The position numbers were made by a program, and so were the translations under genes. Shown here piece by piece: positions 1 to 5,109 of a DNA stretch of 7,590 nucleotides (position 1 is its first letter; every line of letters begins with the position of its first letter). The stretch spans positions 1-7,590 of the forward strand of contig SICT01000051.1 in assembly GCA_009691315.1 (NCBI GenBank), given 5' to 3'. The DNA is from Candidatus Uhrbacteria bacterium. GTDB taxonomy: Bacteria; Patescibacteriota; Patescibacteriia; 2-12-FULL-60-25. The notes under the pieces were generated by a model. The model made no database searches. It had not been told where the DNA came from and saw nothing but the letters and a program-made list of their open reading frames with translations.

Positions 1-6
1 CAGAGA

Positions 7-167
7 TAGACCTGTCCCTAAATAAAATAATTAGCGAAAATTCAAAGTTTCGAGCCAGAAATTTGAAAAAATATTGAGGCTTACCCTTGCGGTAAGACGA
101 AAGATTTTAGCAAATTTGTGGCCGAAAGGTTGAATTTACAGCAAGATTTTATTTTGGGACAGGTCTA
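7..167. mobile_element. MITE-like palindromic element with TA flanks
   Basis: The ends are 21-nt terminal inverted repeats, 8-28 and 146-166, identical but for one base (AGACCTGTCCC then an AT-rich part). Both ends sit at a TA dinucleotide (7-8 and 166-167), the target duplication expected of IS630/Tc1-mariner transposases. The interior is also an imperfect inverted repeat: the segments around 37-66 and 109-136 pair with a few bulges, and the centre is a hairpin (CTTACC 80-85, GGTAAG 91-96), so the whole 157 bp could fold into one long hairpin. There is no room for a transposase, so it would have to be mobilised in trans. A second, solo copy of the end lies at 4821-4847. The family assignment is inferred from the TA flanks and the size. 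Confidence 0.68.
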
Positions 168-330
168 ATAATACGAATCTAGAAACGGTGTTCCTTGAGA
201 GGAGAGTTTTAGTCTCTTTTCTGTAAACAGAATAAAGACAAAAGCACACTATTGCCCAGACCCGATTCCGTCAAATGACTTGCGACCTTATAGCGACTAT
301 ATTTTTATTATAACAAAATTTGAGAAAAAG
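168..330 (-). promoter_or_regulatory. non-coding gap with a possible leftward promoter
   Basis: No gene with a ribosome site is visible here. On the minus strand CTGACT (334-329) is followed after 16 nt by a perfect TATAAT (312-307), a credible sigma-70-type promoter pointing left out of the small-gene cluster, towards the inverted-repeat element and the window edge. What it would transcribe lies outside the window or is non-coding. Confidence 0.35.
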
Positions 331-349
331 TCAGATCTGTAACATCTGA
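322..349 (-). terminator. short hairpin and U-tract ending the 54-aa gene
   Basis: On the minus strand TCAGAT (349-344) pairs with ATCTGA (336-331) across a 7-nt loop and is followed by CTTTTTCTC. The stop codon of the 54-aa gene lies inside the 3' arm. The stem is short and AT-rich, so termination is probably weak. Confidence 0.4.
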
Positions 350-495
350 ACTTCAATGAAATTATAGAGAGTCACTCCCCACAACTTTAGGTGCTGACCT
401 TGCGGGTCAGTATCTAAAGAATGAGGGGGATCGACAAGTGGTGTTAACCGACTTGCGATCCCCATAAATCGAGGAGGATCCTTATTGTGTCGCAT
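331..495 (-). CDS. putative small protein, 54 aa, unknown function
   Basis: I do not recognise this protein. The start is the ATG at 495-493, preceded after 6 nt by the strong ribosome site AAAGGAGGT. The frame stays open upstream to ATGs at 579 and 573, which would give up to 82 aa, but those lack a good ribosome site. The protein starts MRHNKDPPRFMG and has many Pro, Leu and His, with no signal peptide or membrane segment. Its N-terminal K-D-P-P at residues 5-8 resembles R-G-P-P at about the same place in the 38-aa and 56-aa proteins to the right. The coding sequence carries two strong hairpins: a 13-bp stem with one bulge (426-463) and an 11-bp stem with an internal loop (386-418). It could therefore be a structured RNA with a chance ORF. 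The ribosome site is the main support. Confidence 0.42.
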   Translation of the reverse strand: MRHNKDPPRFMGIASRLTPLVDPPHSLDTDPQGQHLKLWGVTLYNFIEVQMLQI

Positions 496-581
496 AGCAA
501 CACCTCCTTTCAATGCAGAAAAACGTCTTCTGCTACGCCCGTTGCTACTCGCACGAGAAGAGGATTGTTTCATAATCAACG

Positions 582-604
582 CCTATTTATTATCGGTAAA
601 TAGG
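582..604 (-). other. 8-bp hairpin between two tiny genes
   Basis: CCTATTTA (582-589) and TAAATAGG (597-604) pair perfectly around a 7-nt loop. It lies 11 nt after the stop of the 38-aa gene. There is no U-tract behind it on the minus strand, so it may act as a processing or stability element rather than a terminator. Confidence 0.4.
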
Positions 605-614
605 TTCCGTTGAG

Positions 615-731
615 CTAAACACTGTGTATAAACAGGGCTCGTCCATCGAATACAGAGTTATACCTCCGCTGGATTGTTTCATTGCGATCCAGAACGCGAC
701 GGACCGGCGGTCCGCGTGCACGAGATGTCAT
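615..731 (-). CDS. putative small basic protein, 38 aa
   Basis: Unknown protein. The ATG at 731-729 follows AAAGGAGGT with 6 nt between, one of the best ribosome sites in the window. The product starts MTSRARGPPVRRVLDRNE, is rich in Arg in its first half and ends hydrophobic (ALFIHSV). The R-G-P-P at residues 6-9 matches that of the 56-aa protein, and the DNA there also matches (CGCGGNCCGCCG), falling in a perfect GGACCG/CGGTCC hairpin (701-713). A longer in-frame start at 809 exists but has no ribosome site. So short an ORF could be a decayed gene remnant or a leader peptide. Confidence 0.38.
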   Translation of the reverse strand: MTSRARGPPVRRVLDRNETIQRRYNSVFDGRALFIHSV

Positions 732-1155
732 TTGCTTCACCTCCTTTCTCGCGCATCGCTCCGTTTTCCCCATCTTTTTGCGATAGGATTTGGTAGGAGC
801 CAGTGTCAATCACACCATTTGCGTTTTATATTAGAGGACCGCTACCTCACTTATCGGCTTACCTGCTCCAGTGGAGCTTTCCGATGGGCCTCTTAGTCAA
901 CGAGGAGTTGCACGCGACCGCCGCGTGTGCGTTTCGAAGATTTCCACCGTGCACTGCAGTACTCCGAAAATGGCGTATATGTGATGCCAGTGCGCATCCA
1001 GGGAAATGAATGATAGTTCTTTAGTTAGAACATATCATGAACACTCATTTTTCGTGCTTGTTCTCCGACAAAAAAATCATCCCAGCACGTTCGTTTCTCT
1101 GGCTATTTGGCCAGTTCTGCAATCTGGAAAGAAAAACGAAAAGTCTCTCCAGAAG
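732..1155. other. 424-bp gap: several hairpins, no convincing gene
   Basis: No ORF here has both a ribosome site and plausible composition. Hairpins are frequent: ATCGG 853-857 with CCGAT 881-885, enclosing GCTCCA/TGGAGC (865-877); an 11-bp stem with one bulged A (1010-1038); CGTGCT 1053-1058 with AGCACG 1084-1089, enclosing TTGT/ACAA; and CTGGC/GCCAG at 1102-1117. The 1010-1117 group lies 3' of the 56-aa gene and may protect or end its transcript. This is long enough for an unrecognised ncRNA. Confidence 0.4.
780..809 (-). promoter_or_regulatory. possible promoter for the 38-aa and 54-aa genes
   Basis: A perfect -35 hexamer TTGACA (809-804, minus strand) is followed after 18 nt by TATCGC (785-780), a poor -10. 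Position and direction suit transcription of the 38-aa gene, whose start is about 50 nt further on. The weak -10 keeps confidence low. Confidence 0.28.
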
Positions 1156-1326
1156 TTAGCTATTTTTTGGGGATAGCCAATCCCTTTTGCCCTTTCCAAC
1201 CCGAAATTGGAATGGTGGACTTACAAAGTAGGCAAACCACCAAACGTACTTTTTTTGCCGCGGAGGATACGTTAGTTCTCCATGTTTGGTTTTGCTTACC
1301 ATCGGCGGACCGCGAATGAATACCAT
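1156..1326 (-). CDS. putative small protein, 56 aa, unknown function
   Basis: Not recognised. The ATG at 1326-1324 sits 5 nt after GAAAGGAGGT. The gene begins 41 nt after the stop of the 116-aa gene and is probably co-transcribed with it. The product starts MVFIRGPPMVSKTK; residues 28-35 (VWWFAYFV) form a short aromatic, hydrophobic stretch that could touch a membrane, followed by a basic end (VGKGKRDW). R-G-P-P at residues 5-8 recurs in the 38-aa protein. A second ATG 17 nt upstream opens a 15-codon ORF that runs through the ribosome site and overlaps this gene out of frame (1343-1296), probably by chance. Confidence 0.42.
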   Translation of the reverse strand: MVFIRGPPMVSKTKHGELTYPPRQKKYVWWFAYFVSPPFQFRVGKGKRDWLSPKNS

Positions 1327-1367
1327 TCGCCACCTCCTTTCATTGTTGAGGTTTATAAAACTCACTA

Positions 1368-1718
1368 CTACTCGTCTGCGAAGACGAGTCGCAGTTCCAC
1401 CACACGGCGGAATCTCAGGAAACGGAATCCCTGACCGCGAGCGCCGCGGAATTCGATCTTTGACAGATCGTTTTCCTCAATGGCCTCGGAATAAAGTGGC
1501 TTCATGCCTTCCTGGCAGAGCACCGCGATCACGGACAACGGGGCGACGACCACCATGTCGTCATAGCCACCGCTTTTGAAACGACACGCGATCTCCCGCG
1601 CATCATCGAACGGACGAGGGTCGGACACCACCTCGACATCGCTGTCGAGAAATTTCCGAAGCCCAATTTCTTGGGACTTCGTGAATTTGTGCCTCGAAAC
1701 CCACAACACCTTCTTCAT
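1368..1718 (-). CDS. small Rossmann-like alpha/beta protein, 116 aa
   Basis: No named function. The sequence reads as a compact alternating alpha/beta fold: strand KKVLWVSRH (2-10), helix about 14-25, strand VEVVSD (28-33), helix about 37-49, strand DDMVVVAP (53-60), helix 61-70, then a hairpin of strands with the charged segment FRGARGQGFRFLRF (90-103) and a final strand VVELRLVF (106-113). From memory, similar short proteins beginning K-V-L-W-x-S/T-R-H occur in bacterial and phage genomes without assigned function; I cannot search to confirm. The ATG follows AAAGGA by 9 nt. It is the third cistron after MoxR and VWA, 236 nt past the VWA gene, and its leader shares the TCAATTGAAAGGA ribosome-site context with the VWA leader. 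Confidence is high that it is a gene, low for any function. Confidence 0.82.
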   Translation of the reverse strand: MKKVLWVSRHKFTKSQEIGLRKFLDSDVEVVSDPRPFDDAREIACRFKSGGYDDMVVVAPLSVIAVLCQEGMKPLYSEAIEENDLSKIEFRGARGQGFRFLRFRRVVELRLVFADE

Positions 1719-1794
1719 CGCTAGATCCTTTCAATTGAGCCAATACTCAGAAATTTTTACGTGCCTCTGATAGTAAACACGGAGGAAACACATC

Positions 1795-1840
1795 CTCACT
1801 TCTTTACTTAAAAGTAAAAACTTATAAGCAAAGAAGTGAG
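1795..1840 (-). other. 11-bp stem-loop between the VWA and 116-aa genes
   Basis: CTCACTTCTTT (1795-1805) pairs perfectly with AAAGAAGTGAG (1830-1840) over a 24-nt AT-rich loop. It directly abuts the GAAGG hairpin of the downstream repeat element, so the two could stack. Read on the plus strand it is followed by a loose T-run; on the gene strand it is not, so it is more likely a processing or stability element than a terminator of the operon. Confidence 0.5.
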
Positions 1841-1948
1841 AAGGTTGTTTTTAATTATTGCTAAAAAAACCTTCAAAAAAAACTATAAACCTTGTGACTG
1901 ACTATCCACTCCTAATCAGTCGATGAGTAACTCTCGGTGGAGAGAGTT
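1840..1948 (-). repeat. structured 3' element, copy A (after VWA gene)
   Basis: Begins 6 nt after the VWA stop codon. In order on the minus strand: hairpin 1, AACTCTC/GAGAGTT with loop TCCACC (1948-1929); hairpin 2, GACTGA/TCAGTC with a loop containing AGGAGTGGAT (1921-1896); an A/T-rich linker with a T8 run; and hairpin 3, GAAGGTT/AACCTTC (1874-1840). The segment 1866-1948 is nearly the same as 3412-3497 after the MoxR gene: four substitutions in the last 56 nt, indels only in the A-rich part. The loops TCCAC and GTGGA are complementary, so hairpins 1 and 2 may kiss. It matches no RNA family I know. Confidence 0.72.
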
Positions 1949-1954
1949 ATACTT

Positions 1955-3304
1955 TTAGAGCTTCTCAATTCCAACTCCTCCTGTCTTGACCGCGAGGTCA
2001 ATTAAGGCCTTGTTGGAACAGTCGACCACGAAGGCATGAACCTTCGTACCCTGAAAATCCTTCAGAGTCAGATCGATCTTGTCATCGCCATCGGTAATAA
2101 CCACAAGCTCAGGCTTGTAGGTCGCACCATCGGCGATGATTTCGTCGATACGCTTTTGGGCTGCCCTCGAGCAGCCCGAGATATCCGTGCTTCCGCCCGA
2201 ATAATTTTTCTCGGTGAAGTGCTTGATCAGCTCTTTCGCTTCGGCAGAAGTACCAGCGTGGTGTTCCTCCTTGAGCGACGTATCGAACAGGCGAACGTAC
2301 AGTTCCGCCTCACCCTCGATGACCGCTTTGAGGCGGTTCATGATGATTCCACCGGCCTTAAAAATCCTTTGGCCGGAGCCCATCGACCCACTGCAATCAA
2401 TGATGATGTACAGCAGTTGCTTCTTTTCGATTGTCGTGACCCGCTCACGCACCTGCGAGGCGTGCGTCACCATCCTGAAGTTTCGGTAAGCACTTGGAAG
2501 TGCCCACTCGGTCTTCACGAGGCGATGCATCTCGCCCATATGCGCGATGGGCCTGGCTCGAACGCTGTCGCCCGCGGGATCCGGTTCTTGTTTCCGGCTC
2601 CGACGAACTTGCATCCGAGTCAGCTTGTCGAGGTTCCTCGAGATTTGGAGCATGAGCTCCTTGCCTTTGAGGAAGTCTTCGGCCAGCTTCATTTTCTGGA
2701 GATCGTCATCTCCACCCTTGTCCTTTCCGGCACCAGCGTCATGGTCCGGGTCGAGCAATTCTTTCTCGTCCTGAGAAAGGCTGTCAATCTCATCCATGAG
2801 ATTGTTGAGACTCTCTGCGACCTTCTCCGAATTTTCGTTATCCGCGAAAATCGGAAGAGGCTCCCCAGACTCCCCGCCACCTTCACCGCCTTGCTTTTTG
2901 GCAAGGAGCTTGAGCAGATTCATGGCCTGCTCGAGCGGCGAAGCGCCGGGGTACTTTTCCAAATCAATCGTCTGCAGAAAATCGCAGACGTTTTGATGGT
3001 ATCGCAGAGCCGCTTCCAGTTTCTCTGCGATAATTGCTTGACGATCCTTGGTGTAGCCACCTTTAGCCAACTTCCAATCGCCATCTTTATCAGCGGCAGG
3101 GAGCGTGGCTTCCACGCGATCCGCCACCAATTGACGATAACTCGACGGCGAGCAGATTGCTCCGCCTGCCGCGAGATTGCAGATGTCAGCCACGAGGTCC
3201 CTTGAAAAGGACTTCTGTCCGACCTTGTTCGCCATATCCCGCATCTCCTGAGCCGAAGGGCTGAGGTAAGTAGCGGGTGGCGATGTGCGAAAAGTAAATT
3301 GCAT
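1955..3304 (-). CDS. VWA-domain protein, partner of MoxR ATPase
   Basis: A 449-aa protein with a C-terminal von Willebrand A domain of about residues 295-449. All MIDAS metal-site motifs are present: DCSGS (D303, S305, S307), T373 in GGSTD, and D405 in ITDGDD. The N-terminal 130 residues are helical. Residues 138-205 are an acidic, Gly-rich linker (GGEGGGESGE, then DPDHDAGAGKDKGGDDD), and residues 206-260 are helical and basic. This plan, helical front plus C-terminal VWA next to a MoxR ATPase, is that of ViaA and CoxE-like adaptors, which bring substrates or metals to the ATPase. No signal peptide or membrane helix is seen, so it is probably cytoplasmic. The ATG at 3304 follows AAAGGA by 8 nt, and the ribosome site lies in a small GGTTC/GAACC hairpin. 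A hammerhead ribozyme lies 40 nt upstream. The substrate is unknown. Confidence 0.93.
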   Translation of the reverse strand: MQFTFRTSPPATYLSPSAQEMRDMANKVGQKSFSRDLVADICNLAAGGAICSPSSYRQLVADRVEATLPAADKDGDWKLAKGGYTKDRQAIIAEKLEAALRYHQNVCDFLQTIDLEKYPGASPLEQAMNLLKLLAKKQGGEGGGESGEPLPIFADNENSEKVAESLNNLMDEIDSLSQDEKELLDPDHDAGAGKDKGGDDDLQKMKLAEDFLKGKELMLQISRNLDKLTRMQVRRSRKQEPDPAGDSVRARPIAHMGEMHRLVKTEWALPSAYRNFRMVTHASQVRERVTTIEKKQLLYIIIDCSGSMGSGQRIFKAGGIIMNRLKAVIEGEAELYVRLFDTSLKEEHHAGTSAEAKELIKHFTEKNYSGGSTDISGCSRAAQKRIDEIIADGATYKPELVVITDGDDKIDLTLKDFQGTKVHAFVVDCSNKALIDLAVKTGGVGIEKL

Positions 3305-3323
3305 GGTCGGTTCCTTTCAATTG
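3300..3323 (-). promoter_or_regulatory. ribosome site of VWA gene in a small hairpin
   Basis: On the minus strand GGTTC and GAACC enclose AATTGAAAG, so the AAAGGA ribosome site is half in the loop and half in the 3' arm, just before the start codon. The stem is only 5 bp and would open easily, giving mild control of translation. The 116-aa gene has the related context GGCTCAATTGAAAGGATC without the full stem. Confidence 0.4.
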
Positions 3324-3342
3324 AACCATCAAATGATTTGCT

Positions 3343-3393
3343 TCTGTTTCGTCCTTTCGGACTCATCAGTCAGAGCACACACTCTGATACAGA
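3343..3393 (-). ncRNA. type III hammerhead self-cleaving ribozyme
   Basis: Read on the minus strand, the parts come in the order of a type III hammerhead: stem III 3' arm TCTGT (3393-3389); cleavage nucleotide A (3388, GUA triplet); stem I TCAGAG (3387-3382), loop TGTGTG, CTCTGA (3375-3370); core CTGATGA (3369-3363); stem II GTCC, loop GAAA, GGAC (3362-3351); core GAA (3350-3348); stem III 5' arm ACAGA (3347-3343). All invariant core positions (C3, U4, G5, A6, G8, A9, G12, A13, A14, A15.1, U16.1) are present, and stems of 6, 4 and 5 bp pair without mismatch. Layout and sequence resemble the satellite tobacco ringspot virus hammerhead, including a UGUG-type loop I. Predicted cleavage is between 3388 and 3387, in the MoxR-VWA intercistronic leader, leaving a 5'-hydroxyl VWA mRNA. 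Activity is inferred. Confidence 0.92.
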
Positions 3394-3497
3394 GAAGGTT
3401 TTTTTATCAAGAAAACCTTCAGAAAAAACTCGTTTAACCTTTGTGACTGATTATCCACTCCTTATCAGTCAATGAGTGACTCTCGGTGGAGAGAGTT
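3394..3497 (-). repeat. structured 3' element, copy B (after MoxR gene)
   Basis: Second copy of the element found after the VWA gene. Hairpin 1: GACTCTC/GAGAGTT with loop TCCACC on the minus strand (3497-3478). Hairpin 2: TGACTGAT/ATCAGTCA, a perfect 8 bp with loop AAGGAGTGGATA (3471-3444). Hairpin 3: GAAGGTTTT/AAAACCTTC, 9 bp (3420-3394). Compared with copy A the stems differ at A-T versus G-T and T-G versus T-A pairs, so pairing is kept; the complementary loops TCCAC and GTGGA are unchanged. It ends exactly where stem III of the hammerhead begins, so element and ribozyme form one continuous structured region of about 155 nt. Confidence 0.75.
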
Positions 3498-3503
3498 TTT
3501 CCG

Positions 3504-4574
3504 CTAAAAGCGGGTATTATCCAAGGCCAACTTTTGCGCCTTGGTGATGTTTTCGCCCGCACTGTCGCGCAAACGCTTGCGGCGATCAGCCAGGCCGTCC
3601 GTGACCTTCAACGAGGCTATTTCATCTTGAAATGCCACGAGTTTCTTGGCCACCTGCAACGCCTTGATCGGCGTAGCAGTCCCGTTGAGCTCGGCCAGCA
3701 CCGTTGCTAGCTTTTCCTCTGCGATGGTGAGCTTCTGCTCAGCGGTCGCCCGTTCCATCGCGGCGTCCAAATCCTTTTGAATGGTCTCAGCGAGACCTTC
3801 TAACCCGGGTAGAAAGCGAAGATCGGTGAGATCCTGCTTTTCCACCTCCTTGGCGCCACGCATCATCGCTGATGCCTGGCATACTTGGAAAGCGTGCACT
3901 GCCGTTCGAGGGGAGACGAAATTCCCCTGAGATGTGGCGCTAGCCAAGATCTCGGCCAGAACGGCTTTGAAACCGTTCAAAGCTGGTCCGTCCAACCGCC
4001 GGGCAACCTTCTCGAACATGGACAAATAGCTCTTTGCAGAGTAATCTTTCCACTTGAGATTCAGTTGTAGCGGGAAGCGCTCGATGAGCGCGTGGGCGGC
4101 GGGCCCGAGATCCGAAATCTCATTTGGCTCTTTGTTCGTGAGACAAATGATAATCTCGGTCCTCATTTTGAACCGCTGTGAGCCATTCCTTAGCTCCTTG
4201 GCGGTCAGGACGTCTTTGAGGGCGAGGAGAACCGACGCAGGTGCGTCGAACAGTTCCTCAAACACCGCGACGCGGTGATTGAGGAAACTCTTTTCCGGAT
4301 AGTACTCGAGAATTTTCTCTTCCTCGAGTTTCCGGAAGTTAAGTCCGCCAAAAAGGCGCGACTCGTCCATTCCTTCCCCAAAGAACTGGTAGAAGGCCTC
4401 GGCATCCATGCCAAGTCCGTCCACCACACTTTTGACCATCTCAGACTTTCCGTGACCGGCCGGTCCGAAGATGATGATGTTCTTCTTCCCCGTGAAGCCC
4501 AAAGCCAACACACGAGCGATCTCTTCCGTGAAAACGAACATCGCGGATAGAGCCGACATAATCTTCTGAAACAT
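3504..4574 (-). CDS. MoxR-family AAA+ ATPase
   Basis: A 356-aa AAA+ ATPase. Walker A is GPAGHGKS (37-44). The Walker B strand is RVAVFEELFD (101-110), with Glu where the usual Asp stands. Sensor 1 is N147 in ICLTNKEPNE, the arginine finger is R166 in ALIERFP, and sensor 2 is S-P-R at 221-223; the last two are typical of MoxR. Residues about 255-345 form a charged helical, probably coiled-coil tail. MoxR ATPases work as hexamers with VWA adaptors to remodel proteins or help insert metals and cofactors; the VWA gene next door fits this. The ATG at 4574 follows AAGGAGG by 6 nt; the frame runs back to 4637 but without a ribosome site. No terminator lies between it and the VWA gene, so I infer one mRNA, cut at the hammerhead. 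The substrate is unknown. Confidence 0.94.
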   Translation of the reverse strand: MFQKIMSALSAMFVFTEEIARVLALGFTGKKNIIIFGPAGHGKSEMVKSVVDGLGMDAEAFYQFFGEGMDESRLFGGLNFRKLEEEKILEYYPEKSFLNHRVAVFEELFDAPASVLLALKDVLTAKELRNGSQRFKMRTEIIICLTNKEPNEISDLGPAAHALIERFPLQLNLKWKDYSAKSYLSMFEKVARRLDGPALNGFKAVLAEILASATSQGNFVSPRTAVHAFQVCQASAMMRGAKEVEKQDLTDLRFLPGLEGLAETIQKDLDAAMERATAEQKLTIAEEKLATVLAELNGTATPIKALQVAKKLVAFQDEIASLKVTDGLADRRKRLRDSAGENITKAQKLALDNTRF

Positions 4575-4700
4575 TGCAAACCTCCTTGACCCGATTGTTG
4601 GGTCTTGGATTAGGCTTGCCCTGGAAGGGGCAAGCAATTTCTTGTTTGTCCCTTACCATGGGCAACCCACGGCTTGGATCTCTGTAATCGTACAGAGAAA
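4575..4700 (-). promoter_or_regulatory. structured 5' leader of the MoxR gene
   Basis: Three hairpins precede the start on the minus strand: CTCTGTA/TACAGAG with a 4-nt loop (4697-4680), GCTTGCCC/GGGCAAGC with a 6-nt loop (4635-4614), and GACCC/GGGTC (4604-4588) directly abutting the AAGGAGG ribosome site (4587-4581). This could be a regulatory leader, but no known riboswitch consensus is visible. A possible -10 (TATAGT, 4795-4790) lies about 100 nt further upstream with only a poor -35. Confidence 0.45.
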
Positions 4701-4743
4701 ACTACTTACAATAGTTTATAAGCAATTCTCTCTGTGCGGTTCC

Positions 4744-4858
4744 CTTCTTTCAAATCACTAAACTGTGCATTTTACCATTCTGAAGATCTACTATAAAATA
4801 AATTAGTAGTCAGTGATGGGTAGACTCGTCCCTAAATAAACTAATGATTTGAAAGAAG
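4744..4858. repeat. 14-bp inverted repeat pair around a 115-bp segment
   Basis: CTTCTTTCAAATCA at 4744-4757 is repeated in reverse complement at 4845-4858. The enclosed segment holds a 6-bp CTACTA/TAGTAG palindrome (4789-4810), the putative -10 for the MoxR operon, and a copy of the transposable-element end. It may be a remnant of an insertion, or paired binding sites for a regulator. Confidence 0.5.
4821..4847 (+). repeat. solo end of the MITE-like element
   Basis: Positions 4821-4847 match the left end of the element at 7-33 in 23 of 27 bases, including an unbroken 13-base run GTCCCTAAATAAA and the leading TA. No partner end lies at the expected distance, so this is a truncated or recombined copy. 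It lies in the probable promoter region of the MoxR gene. Confidence 0.55.
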
Positions 4859-4860
4859 AG

Positions 4861-4897
4861 ATCAAGCAGACTCGGTTAAAAACCGGGCCTGCTTGAT
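4861..4897 (-). terminator. probable terminator of the 66-aa gene
   Basis: ATCAAGCAG and CTGCTTGAT pair over 9 bp, then one mismatch, then CTCGG/CCGGG, with a T-rich loop on the minus strand. It begins 11 nt after the stop of the 66-aa gene. What follows on the minus strand is CTCTTCTTTC, pyrimidine-rich but not a clean T-run, so efficiency is uncertain. Confidence 0.5.
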
Positions 4898-4908
4898 AAA
4901 AAACCGTG

Positions 4909-5109
4909 CTAATCGCGGATCCGTCCGCGGTGCGCGGTCTTGCCGCGGGGCGTTTTCGCCCCGTGCTTGGGATGGCGTCCGATGCGGACGCCATCATAGA
5001 CCCTCCCGCTTCGGGCATTGCCCCGCGCGGGAGGCGCGATGGCCTCCAACTTCAGGAGACCATCGTAGTCCCCCAAATTACCATCAACCGAATTAATCTT
5101 TTTTGCCAT
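4909..5109 (-). CDS. small basic protein, 66 aa, unknown function
   Basis: Not recognised. The ATG at 5109 follows AAAAGGAGC by 4-5 nt. The first 30 residues (MAKKINSVDGNLGDYDGLLK then LEAIAPPARG) look structured and mildly acidic; the rest is Gly/Arg/Lys/His-rich (VRIGRHPKHGAKTPRGK and on), like a flexible nucleic-acid-binding tail. The gene lies between a long hairpin-rich leader and a probable terminator. The coding region itself contains strong hairpins (GATGGCGTCC/GGACGCCATC, 10 bp, 4971-4995; GGGGCG/CGCCCC, 4947-4962), so part of the C-terminal sequence may be dictated by RNA structure. Basic tail plus structured RNA suggests RNA binding, as a guess. Confidence 0.62.
   Translation of the reverse strand: MAKKINSVDGNLGDYDGLLKLEAIAPPARGNARSGRVYDGVRIGRHPKHGAKTPRGKTAHRGRIRD

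Noticed and set aside
487..603. 38-codon plus-strand ORF (GTG) after GGAGG
   Set aside because: Its ribosome site is antisense to the better-supported small gene region, and the product has unlikely composition.
803..1009. 68-aa plus-strand ORF with GTG start after AGGAG
   Set aside because: Spacing of only 3 nt, unconvincing composition and no promoter; more likely chance.
1744..1772. Possible decayed second hammerhead before the 116-aa gene
   Set aside because: TATCAGAG and a TCTGA partner resemble stem I of the real ribozyme, but the CTGATGA core and stem II are absent.
2036..3205. 389-aa plus-strand ORF opposite the VWA gene
   Set aside because: It is the antisense shadow of a clear VWA gene with MIDAS motifs, and no ribosome site precedes it.
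2920..3366. 148-aa minus-strand ORF starting inside the ribozyme
   Set aside because: Out of frame with the VWA gene, basic low-complexity product, start codon lies in the hammerhead core.
1866..3497. Integron attC sites as explanation for the repeated hairpins
   Set aside because: The R and L core sites (RYYYAAC/GTTRRRY) are not conserved in both copies, and the arms are two separate hairpins, not one imperfect palindrome.
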